Source of the DNA: Craurococcus roseus
GTDB taxonomy: Bacteria; Pseudomonadota; Alphaproteobacteria; Acetobacterales; Acetobacteraceae
DNA: 24,620 nucleotides
NCBI RefSeq assembly: GCF_039523795.1
Contig: NZ_BAAAFZ010000084.1
Coordinates: forward strand, 1 to 24,620
Direction of reading: 5' to 3'
The translations under genes and the position numbers were made by a program. The notes under the pieces are model-generated. The model was not told the origin of the DNA and ran no database searches. It worked only from the letters and a program-made list of their open reading frames with translations. Shown here piece after piece: positions 16,659 to 23,119 of the stretch (position 1 is the stretch's first letter; every line of letters begins with the position of its first letter).

Positions 16659-17882
16659 GTGCCGCAGCACGATCCCCGGGCGCTCCTGAAGGACGGGATG
16701 GCCCGCCACCAAGCCGGCGACCTCGACGGCGCCGAGCGCCTGTACCGGAAGGCGGCCGCGTCCCGGCCGGCCGACGCCGACGCCCACAACCTGCTCGGCG
16801 TGGTGGCCCGGCAGCGCGGCGACGCGCGGGCGGCGCTCCGGCACACGGGCCGGGCGCTGGCCCTCCAGCCGGAAGCGCCCGTGTTCCTCGCCAACCACGG
16901 CGGCGCGCTGGCGGAAGCGGGCGAGCTGCGGGAGGCCGTCGGCTTCTTCCGGGCGGCGCTGCGACGCCGGCCGGAAGACCCCGTCGCCCTGCGCAACCTC
17001 GGCCAAGCGCTCGCCGCGCTGGGCGATGCAGGGTCTGCACTGGAACCCTTGGGCCGGGCCGCGGCGCTCGACCCGGACGCGCCGGAGCCGCGACTGGCCC
17101 TCGCCCATGCCCGACGGGAGGTCGGCGACGCCGAGGGCGCGGCAGCCGCGGCCGAGGCCGCGCTGGCCCGGTCGGCGCCGGACTCGGCGTTGGCGGCGCA
17201 GGCGCGGTTCCTCCTCGCGGCGCTGGGCCGGGCCGCCGTCCCGGACCGCGCGCCGACGGGGTACGTGCGCGACCTGTTCGACGGTTTCGCGGAGCGGTTC
17301 GATGCCGACCTCGCCGGGGGACTCGGCTACCGGACGCCCGAGCTGCTCGCCGCCACGTTGCGGGACGCCGGGGCGCCGGCGGGCGAGGGGCGGGGGCTCG
17401 ACCTCGGTTGCGGAACCGGCCTGTCCGGGCTCGCCTTGGCGCCCCTGGTGCGGCGGCTAGAGGGCCTCGACCTCTCGCCGCGCATGCTCGCGCTGGCGCG
17501 ACGGCGGGGCGTCTACGCCGCGCTGCACCAAGCCGATCTGCTCGAATGGTTGCCCGGGCACCCCGCGGCGTTCGACCTGGTCGCCGCCGCCGACGTCCTG
17601 AACTACCTCGGCGACCTGCGCCCGGCCCTGGCCGGCATCGCCGGGGCTCTGCGGCCCGGCGGCTTTGCGGCCTTCTCGCTCGAAGCAGGGGAAGGGAACG
17701 GCGGCGCGCCCTTCGCGCTGGGCGCGACCATGCGCTATCGGCACGACCGCGCCCACGCGGCCGCGCTCGCCGCCGAGGCCTTCGAGGTCGTGTCGCAAAG
17801 CGAGGCCACGCTGCGGCAGGAGCGCGGCGCGCCGGTCGCCGGCGTGCTCATGGTGCTGCGCCGCCGCGGTCGGGGCGGCTGA
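16659..17882 (+). CDS. TPR-repeat protein with C-terminal class I methyltransferase domain
   Basis: A 407-residue two-part protein. Residues 8-200 are about five tetratricopeptide repeats, for example ARHQAGDLDGAERLYRKAAA and NLGQALAALGDAGSALEPLG, which serve protein contacts. Residues 203-400 are a SAM-dependent methyltransferase, beginning with YVRDLFDGFAERFDADL, then the SAM loop LDLGCGTGLSGLAL (about residues 248-261), LEGLDLSPRML and FDLVAAADVLNYLGDL. This architecture is known as a putative TPR methyltransferase; the target is not known. GTG 16659 has CGAGGA upstream; ATG 16698 is an alternative that trims the first repeat slightly. The last 426 bases lie antisense to the end of the ABC-transporter frame. 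Confidence 0.88.
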   Translation: MPQHDPRALLKDGMARHQAGDLDGAERLYRKAAASRPADADAHNLLGVVARQRGDARAALRHTGRALALQPEAPVFLANHGGALAEAGELREAVGFFRAALRRRPEDPVALRNLGQALAALGDAGSALEPLGRAAALDPDAPEPRLALAHARREVGDAEGAAAAAEAALARSAPDSALAAQARFLLAALGRAAVPDRAPTGYVRDLFDGFAERFDADLAGGLGYRTPELLAATLRDAGAPAGEGRGLDLGCGTGLSGLALAPLVRRLEGLDLSPRMLALARRRGVYAALHQADLLEWLPGHPAAFDLVAAADVLNYLGDLRPALAGIAGALRPGGFAAFSLEAGEGNGGAPFALGATMRYRHDRAHAAALAAEAFEVVSQSEATLRQERGAPVAGVLMVLRRRGRGG

Positions 17883-19817
17883 AGGGCGCCAGGGGGTGAG
17901 CGGTTCCGACCCGGCCCTGGCGTGGGTGCGCCGCGGACGGGGCAGTCGGGGCGCGGCGCCGCCGGGCAGGCGGCGGACCGGCGCCGCCGGCGCGGGGGGG
18001 AGCGCGGCGGCTTCGGCGGGCGCCGGGGCGGTTTCGGACAAAACGGCGCCGCCTGGCGCGGCCCGGAGGGTCAACACGCGGTCGTGGTAGCGGTCGAGGC
18101 CGGGGCGGTGGCCGATGGACACGACCGCGCTGGCCGGCAGTTCGTTCTGCAACAGCCGCATCATGGCGTCCTGGTTGGCCTCGTCGAGCGCCGCGGTGGC
18201 CTCGTCAAGGAAGATCCAGCGCGGGCGGTGCAGCAGGGCGCGCGCGAAGGCGAGGCGCTGCTGTTCGCCGAGCGACAGGGTGCGGTCCCACCGGGCTTCC
18301 TCGCCCAGGCGCCCGGCCAGCCGCGCCAAGCCGCAGCGCGCCAGGGCCGCTTCCATCCGCGCGTCCGCGAAGGTCCCGGGCGCGGCCGGGTAGGCCAGGG
18401 CGGCGCCGAGGGTGCCGAGCGGCAGGTAGGGGCGCTGGGGCATGAACATGGCGGCGTCGCGCCCGGGCATGCGGATGCTGCCCGAGGCCCAGGGCCAAGC
18501 GCCGGCGATGGCGCGGAACAGGGTGGATTTGCCGGTGCCGCTCTCGCCCTGGATGAGCACCCGCTCGCCGGGGCGGACCACCGCGTCGGCACGGCGCACC
18601 AGGGTGGCTCCGCACGGGGCGGCGACGCTGAGCCCGGCAAGCCGCAACTCCTCCGGGCCGTCCGCCGCAGCGGCGGCGGCGCCCGTCTCGGCGGGGACGG
18701 CGGCGCCCCGGCCGGCGGCGCCGAGCCGCGCGGCGTCGCGGAGGCTGTCCTCCAGCTCGATCACGCGATCCACGTGGCTCACCCAGTCGGCCACGCGGGG
18801 GTAGTTGGTCATGAACCAGGTCAGGGCCTTGGTCACCTCGCTGAAAGCCGAGCCGACCTGCATCAGCACGCCAAGGCTTATGGCGCCAGCGAAGTAGCGG
18901 GGCGAGACCACCAGGAGCGGGAAGATGTGGGTCATCATCCCGTAGGCCGAACTCAGGCCCATCAGGCGGCGCTCGACCCGGTTGAGGTCCACCATGACCG
19001 CGGACACGCGGCCGAAGGCGCGCCGCAGGCCGCGCTCCTCGTCGGCCTCGCCGCGGATCAGCGCCACGCCTTCGCTGTTCTCCCGGAGGCGGACCAGCGC
19101 GAAGCGGTGGTCGCTTTCTACCTCGTTGCGCAGGGCGTTGATGGCGGTCATGGGCCGGCCGATGGCCCAGGTCGCCCAGGTGCCGACCACGGCATAGATC
19201 GCCGCGGCGAAGACCATGTAGCCGGGGATTTCCGTTTCGTGGCCGGCCAGGACCACGGGCAGGGCGCCGGAGACGGTCCAGAGGATGCCGACGAAGGACA
19301 CCAGCAGCAGCGCCGAGTGCAGCAGGCCGATGGCGAGCTCCACCGCCGTGGAGGTGGCCCAGCGGGTGTTCTCGCTGATGCGCTGGTCCGGGTTGTCGGC
19401 GGCGCCGGGGAGGAATTGCAGGCGGTAGTGGCAGGAATCGGACAAAAGCAGGCGTTGCAACCGCCGCACCTGCCACTCCCGCCACCACACCTGGAGGGTC
19501 TGGCGCGCGTGGAGCTGCAGCACCGCGGCGACGATGCCGGCCACCGCCAGCGCGGTGAACACGCCCAACTGCCAGAAGAATTCGTCGCCGTCCCGCTGCT
19601 CCAGTGCGTTGAAGAAGTCGCGGTTGCAGATGTTGAGGCCGATCTGCAAGGCGATCTGGAGCAGGGTGAGGCCGACCACGGCGGCGGTGATCGCCCAGGC
19701 GGAGCGCCACTCCTCCGAGGTGTAGTAGGCCGAGGTCAGGCGCCAGAGCTTGCGGCCGAAGCTTTCGGGCGGGCGGGCTGCGCGGGCGTCGTAGTCGAGG
19801 TCCGGACCCGCTCCCAT
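17457..19817 (-). CDS. SbmA/YddA-like ABC transporter (fused permease-ATPase) with abnormal C-terminal extension
   Basis: A 786-residue frame. The N-terminal membrane part (about residues 40-330) belongs to the ABC_membrane_2 type, with NICNRDFFNALEQRDGDEFF, WWREWQVRRLQRLLL and NPDQRISENTRW. The ATPase part has Walker A GESGTGKST (424-432), signature LSLGEQQ (514-520), Walker B IFLDEA (535-540) and the switch His570. Proteins of this type usually end near residue 590, just after VLTLRAAPGG. Here no stop occurs and the frame continues for about 200 Ala/Pro/Arg-rich residues; the last 141 codons are antisense to the methyltransferase gene. The natural stop was probably lost, or a frameshift is present; a seven-G run at 17994-18000 is a candidate spot. 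Relatives export or import peptides and related compounds across the inner membrane. Confidence 0.85.
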   Translation of the reverse strand: MGAGPDLDYDARAARPPESFGRKLWRLTSAYYTSEEWRSAWAITAAVVGLTLLQIALQIGLNICNRDFFNALEQRDGDEFFWQLGVFTALAVAGIVAAVLQLHARQTLQVWWREWQVRRLQRLLLSDSCHYRLQFLPGAADNPDQRISENTRWATSTAVELAIGLLHSALLLVSFVGILWTVSGALPVVLAGHETEIPGYMVFAAAIYAVVGTWATWAIGRPMTAINALRNEVESDHRFALVRLRENSEGVALIRGEADEERGLRRAFGRVSAVMVDLNRVERRLMGLSSAYGMMTHIFPLLVVSPRYFAGAISLGVLMQVGSAFSEVTKALTWFMTNYPRVADWVSHVDRVIELEDSLRDAARLGAAGRGAAVPAETGAAAAAADGPEELRLAGLSVAAPCGATLVRRADAVVRPGERVLIQGESGTGKSTLFRAIAGAWPWASGSIRMPGRDAAMFMPQRPYLPLGTLGAALAYPAAPGTFADARMEAALARCGLARLAGRLGEEARWDRTLSLGEQQRLAFARALLHRPRWIFLDEATAALDEANQDAMMRLLQNELPASAVVSIGHRPGLDRYHDRVLTLRAAPGGAVLSETAPAPAEAAALPPAPAAPVRRLPGGAAPRLPRPRRTHARAGSEPLTPWRPSAAPTAAAQHHEHAGDRRAALLPQRGLALRHDLEGLGGERGRVGAVVPIAHGRAQREGRAAVPFPCFEREGRKAAGPQSPGDAGQGRAQVAEVVQDVGGGDQVERRGVPGQPFEQIGLVQRGVDAPPSRQREHARREVEAL

Positions 19818-20644
19818 CCCGCTCTCTCCCCTCTATTGCCCCAATCGGGCGGGCGCCGCCCCATTTTCGCCACAAGCAGCCTTACTTCTGCCATAAACAA
19901 CCCGACAGTGCGAGGGAACACATCGCGACTTTTTGTGGTGTAATGTGCCCGTTAGAATCCGTTTCACAGAGGGGCATCGAACGGGCTGGTGCCGCCGCAA
20001 AGGGCCCGTGGAGCGGATCCCGGGGACGCGGCGGGGAAGTTGTCGGGATCGATGGCGCGGTCCGGGTGTGTACCGCTTGCCGGTGCGTCGAGTCGTCGCC
20101 TCTGAGCGACGGCAAGGTTCACATTCAGGATCGGAAAGTTGGATTTCCTAACTGTTGTGAGGGTATTCGCGGACGCCTTGAGCGAGGGCGCTGCGCCGCC
20201 CACCAGCCGAGCCGCTTGGCCGGGCGAGGCCGAGAGGTCGAAGCCTCCCGCGTCAGCAGGCTTCCGACCTGCGCGGAGGCCCCGCGCGAGCGCCCCTTGC
20301 GCCCCGCCCAGGACGGAGCCGGCGGACCAGAGGTCCGGGGTGCCGGAGGTACGGTCGCGCGGGGCTGATGGTGTGTCCTGCCGGGGTTTGGCGGCGGATG
20401 GGACGTCGGACGTTGGCGTGCGGGGACGCTCAGGCCCGTGCGGGTGCGGCTTGTACGCCTTGGAGGCGCCGGCCGGCGCGGCACCGGCCATGACGGGAAT
20501 AAGGTATACTGCCTCACGCATGTGTGAGGATTATCAGGCTCCTTGCTCAACCAAAAGAGAAATGCAACGACCTCTGCCTGCGGGGCGAAATTGTGGCGGT
20601 TCGGCTGCGCCTGCACCCTCTGCGCTCGACTGCGCTTTTCCGGT
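19818..20644. other. Long intergenic region with no recognised gene
   Basis: About 830 bases between the ABC-transporter start and the promoter of the DUF3072 gene. The first 130 bases are AT-richer and must hold the minus-strand promoter of the transporter, although I cannot place clear -35/-10 boxes. From about 20000 to 20480 the DNA is GC-rich again. A minus-strand frame of 185 codons starting at 20521 has fairly GC-biased third positions for its first 130 codons, but its product matches nothing I know, is low in complexity and lacks a well-placed ribosome binding site, so I do not call it a gene. Near the right end are a TATACT box (20505-20510) and an inverted repeat. Confidence 0.5.
20512..20529. 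repeat. Perfect inverted repeat downstream of a TATACT box
   Basis: CCTCAC-GCATGT-GTGAGG is a perfect 6-bp palindrome with a 6-base centre. It begins two bases after TATACT (20505-20510), a good -10 element on the plus strand, although no convincing -35 is seen. The placement over the likely transcription start would suit a repressor operator or a 5' hairpin. It lies about 180 bases upstream of the DUF3072 gene. Confidence 0.45.
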
Positions 20645-20669
20645 GGAACGCTCGCCTGTCGAGAACGTT
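20645..20669 (+). promoter_or_regulatory. EcfG-type general stress promoter (GGAAC-N16-CGTT)
   Basis: GGAAC at 20645-20649 and CGTT at 20666-20669 are exactly 16 bases apart, the published consensus for promoters read by EcfG sigma factors. It ends 36 bases before the ATG of the DUF3072 gene, an ideal promoter distance. By-eye scanning of both strands found no second perfect match near a gene start in the window. With the EcfG-like and NepR-like genes only 4.5 kb away, the match is unlikely to be chance. Confidence 0.8.
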
Positions 20670-20705
20670 AAGCGAACACCACCACACAACCGAAGGATCA
20701 GAAGC

Positions 20706-20951
20706 ATGGCAGCTTCCGCCTCGAAGTCCGGACCCGCCGACAACCCCAAGACCGAAGCCGATCCGGGCTCCAACGCCATCAAGGACCCGGATGATTGGAC
20801 CACGGGCGAGGAGAAGATGACGGGCGCGCAGGCCAGCTACCTGAAGACGCTCAGCGAGGAAGCCGGCGAGGAGTTCGACCCGGGCCTGACCAAGGCCGAC
20901 GCTTCCCGCCGGATCGACGAACTCCAGTCGAAGACGGGCAGGGGACGCTAA
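20706..20951 (+). CDS. DUF3072-domain small protein, predicted general-stress-response target
   Basis: An 81-residue hydrophilic, acidic protein. The first 25 residues are polar and Lys/Pro/Ser-rich. The rest matches DUF3072: SNAIKDPDDWTTGEEKMTGA, then QASYLKTLSEEAGEEFDPGL and TKADASRRIDELQSKTGRG. The function is unknown; the segment reads like a short helical bundle that could bind nucleic acid or another protein. ATG 20706 has AAGGA eight bases upstream. The frame is open for 190 codons further up, but that part crosses the promoter and is noise. The EcfG-type promoter 36 bases upstream predicts induction in stress or stationary phase. A 6-bp hairpin has the stop codon as its loop. Confidence 0.85.
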   Translation: MAASASKSGPADNPKTEADPGSNAIKDPDDWTTGEEKMTGAQASYLKTLSEEAGEEFDPGLTKADASRRIDELQSKTGRGR

Positions 20952-21024
20952 GCGTCCTCTGCTCTTTGAGATGACGACAGGGCCAGGACGCGGCTGCCTT
21001 CGTTCGCCGCCCTGGCCTCTGTCG
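20943..21024 (+). terminator. Two hairpins at the end of the DUF3072 gene
   Basis: GGACGC and GCGTCC (20943-20957) form a perfect 6-bp stem whose three-base loop is the TAA stop codon, followed by a loosely T-rich stretch. A second, larger stem pairs CGACAG plus GGCCAGG (20975-20987) with CCTGGCC plus CTGTCG (21011-21024) across one bulged base. Together they look like a transcript end, though neither has a classic T-run. Confidence 0.5.
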
Positions 21025-21228
21025 CGACTTGAGGGGGTCACGCGACCACGGACCGTTGCGTCGGTTCTCCCGCGTGTCCCAAAGGCGTGTTCCACCGGCG
21101 ACCGGCCACCCTCTCGGCAAAGCGCAACGCTCTCATGCAAATTCGGCTGAGTGCATTGCGCGTCATCCTCAAGTGTTCCAGATTTGTTCTTATACGTGTA
21201 GCCTGGACGCTGAGGGAGGCCTGCGGCG

Positions 21229-21459
21229 GTGAGCCTGATTCACAACGAACGGGTGAAGTTGCTGGCGCTCGCCTTCAACACGGCGGCCACTTCCGCCTTC
21301 ACAGTCGGCGTGCTGGCGCCGGTGGCGGCCACGTTTTACGACCTCGGCCCGTCGCGGGAGGCGCCGAGGACGGTGGTGATTGGTGCCTTGTTGTGGATCG
21401 GGGCCTCCGTCGTGCTACATCTGGCAGGACGCAGGGTTCTCGGGTGGCTGAAGCCGTGA
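21229..21459 (+). CDS. Small two-helix membrane protein, uncharacterised
   Basis: A 76-residue protein with a short charged N-terminus (MSLIHNERVK) and two hydrophobic segments, about residues 11-37 (through VGVLAPVAATFY) and 48-66 (VVIGALLWIGASVVLHLAG), ending in the basic tail RRVLGWLKP. It starts with GTG and has a strong GGAGG nine bases upstream, good evidence that it is translated. Its stop overlaps the next start by four bases (GTGA), so the pair is a coupled two-gene unit. I know of no function; a membrane accessory, toxin-like or holin-like role would all be guesses. The gene is less GC-rich than the core genes to its left. Confidence 0.72.
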   Translation: MSLIHNERVKLLALAFNTAATSAFTVGVLAPVAATFYDLGPSREAPRTVVIGALLWIGASVVLHLAGRRVLGWLKP

Positions 21460-21587
21460 CCAGCCTTGAGTTGTTCGCTTTTGTCATTCTCCCGATCGGT
21501 GTGGCGGCTTCGGCTTGGGCGGTCATCGCGGTCGTCGAGCGCCGCGGGGGTGCCAGGGGAGGACCGGAGAACAAGGGCCCGAAATGA
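21456..21587 (+). CDS. 43-residue single-pass membrane protein, uncharacterised
   Basis: Beginning at GTG 21456, which overlaps the previous stop in a GTGA junction, is a 43-residue frame: a short N-terminus, one hydrophobic helix (about residues 6-28, containing FAFVILPIGVAASAWAVIAV) and a polar, basic tail ending in ENKGPK. The coupling to the preceding two-helix protein and the clean helix-plus-charged-tail layout support a real gene. The two products probably act together in the membrane. No function is recognised. Confidence 0.65.
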   Translation: MTSLELFAFVILPIGVAASAWAVIAVVERRGGARGGPENKGPK

Positions 21588-22103
21588 CCAGCCAAGCTTG
21601 GGCTGTTCGTCCGTCGACCGGACATGCGCAGTTGACGTGCTCTCCAACCAGCGGTGAGGGATGGGCCTGACCTTTCTCTCCTCCAGGAGCAAGCTCAGGC
21701 TTGTCTCGCCCACATTTGGTAGCGCACCAGCGGCCACGAACCTCTCCAACCAGCCGCCGCCTCATTTACCGACACCTCGGCTAGCGCTTGGCCGGGCACA
21801 TGGGACAGTTGCGGGTTGTATGCGGCATCGGAGCCAGATCGCCTTGGCAGTGCGCCACAATGAGAGCGGCTATTCCTTCATGGGCGTGCTCTGCCCTGCC
21901 GTTTCCATTCATTGAAGCAAGAGGTTCACACGCTCTTGCACCGCGTCGAAACCAGTATGTACGAAGCTGGGTGGACAGCAAAAGGTGCGTAGAGTCATTC
22001 TTGATCTAAGTTTTAAATAGAAAGAAGTCAGTTTCTTCCAAGGAGCGACGCTCCAGCGGCAGAGAAGACACCAACTTTCTTATTAAGATTTGGAGGTATG
22101 TAC
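21588..22103. other. Intergenic region with GC shift
   Basis: About 515 bases without a supportable gene. A plus-strand 84-codon and a minus-strand 66-codon frame exist, but neither has a ribosome binding site, motif or coding-like composition. A 13-base direct repeat CTCTCCAACCAGC occurs at 21640-21652 and 21742-21754. From about 21960 the DNA becomes clearly AT-rich and stays so into the acetyltransferase gene. A compact palindrome GGAGCGACGCTCC lies at 22042-22054 in the leader of that gene. The change in composition suggests the edge of a transferred segment, but I see no transposase or attachment site. Confidence 0.5.
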
Positions 22104-22946
22104 ATGGAAGTTTTTTATGAAACAAATGAGGTGGTTAGACTAAGGATTACCACAGAATTCTTGAGCATGTTAGAAAGACATCGGATTTTTTATCAAAGGG
22201 TAGATGATCCAAAAGCACCCCCAGTTCCACTGGAAAAGCGGCGGTGGAAACCTGGTGACGTGTTGGCGTTCCGTAAGGATTGTGTTCTTGAGCCTTACAC
22301 TACGATCGGCGCAGGAAACAGTATCTTTTCTGTTGGTTCTTTTGGATCAATCATGTCAGAGCTGCCGCTGAACACTAAGATTGGCCGCTATTGTTCTATT
22401 GGACCAGGCGTCAAGCCTCTCGGCTTTCGCCATCCATTGCATGCCGTATCCATGTCATCCGCGGCCTTCAATCCCAGGCGGGAGTTCGTCCATTCATACC
22501 TCAGAGACTTCGAAGGCACATTCAGCGCTTCTGCGACATTCGCGCCTGTGTCAACCCCGCAACCACAGTTCCGGCCGCTTTCCATCGGGCATGACGTCTG
22601 GATCGGCGCATACGTCTCGCTTCCGGGTGGCGTCACGATCGGTAATGGTGCAGTAATTGCGTCCAACACGGTAGTAACCAAAGACGTTCCATCTTATGCC
22701 ATTCTCGGTGGAAACCCAGGCAAAATCATCAAATTTCGATTTGAAGACAAAATTCAGGCAGATTTGGAAGCCATACAATGGTGGAACTACGAGCTGTCGG
22801 ATCTGCACGCAATAGGGATGAACGATCCTGCTGCGTTCTGCGCGGCATTTCCCTCCAGGCGCGTACACTTGCGTGAGTACAAGCCGCGATCTGTCGACAT
22901 CTGGGCCGAGTGCCAACAGCTGATGCGCTCCTCTGCTTGGCCATGA
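22104..22946 (+). CDS. Hexapeptide-repeat (left-handed beta-helix) O-acyltransferase, CatB-like
   Basis: A 280-residue acyltransferase. A non-repetitive N-terminal part (residues 1-55) is followed by the left-handed beta-helix, with LEPYTTIGAGNSIFSVGS and TKIGRYCSIGPGVKPLGFRH holding a likely catalytic His. Then come a loop insertion and LSIGHDVWIGAYVSLPGGVT, IGNGAVIASNTVVTKDVPSY and AILGGNPGKIIKFRF, all typical of xenobiotic and sugar O-acetyltransferases using acetyl-CoA. The closing IQWWNYELSDL helix is also typical. ATG 22104 is preferred over ATG 22098 because GGAGG then sits seven bases away instead of one. The 5' half has far lower GC than the genome and different codon use, a sign of horizontal transfer. 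Likely substrates are surface polysaccharide sugars. Confidence 0.88.
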   Translation: MEVFYETNEVVRLRITTEFLSMLERHRIFYQRVDDPKAPPVPLEKRRWKPGDVLAFRKDCVLEPYTTIGAGNSIFSVGSFGSIMSELPLNTKIGRYCSIGPGVKPLGFRHPLHAVSMSSAAFNPRREFVHSYLRDFEGTFSASATFAPVSTPQPQFRPLSIGHDVWIGAYVSLPGGVTIGNGAVIASNTVVTKDVPSYAILGGNPGKIIKFRFEDKIQADLEAIQWWNYELSDLHAIGMNDPAAFCAAFPSRRVHLREYKPRSVDIWAECQQLMRSSAWP

Positions 22947-23119
22947 TGGCTACCACAAAGTTTTTGCAGGCGGTCGGTGGCATGGGCGGCATGGGTGCGG
23001 TTCGACGGGCGGTGCGAGGAAGGCACGTCTCCGGAAGCGGTGTCCCAAGGGCAGCGTTCCGGCCCAAGGGCTGTTCGACCAAAGAACGGACCCAAGCGGC
23101 CCGAAGTGTGGCGACGAGC

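Noticed and set aside
19964..20521. 185-codon minus-strand frame as a gene
   Set aside because: GC-biased third positions in part, but no family match, low-complexity product, and the nearest AGGAG is about 17 bases from the start.
20139..20705. Long N-terminal extension of the DUF3072 protein
   Set aside because: It crosses the EcfG-type promoter, and the conserved domain with a good ribosome binding site begins at 20706.
21661..21981. Short frames on both strands (84 and 66 codons) as genes or transposase remnants
   Set aside because: No ribosome binding site, no motif, no terminal inverted repeats.
22910..23119. Start of the beta-helix protein at 22910 or at the ATGATG overlapping the acetyltransferase stop
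   Set aside because: The overlap suggests coupling, but this would place about 100 non-signal residues before the lipobox; kept only as an alternative.
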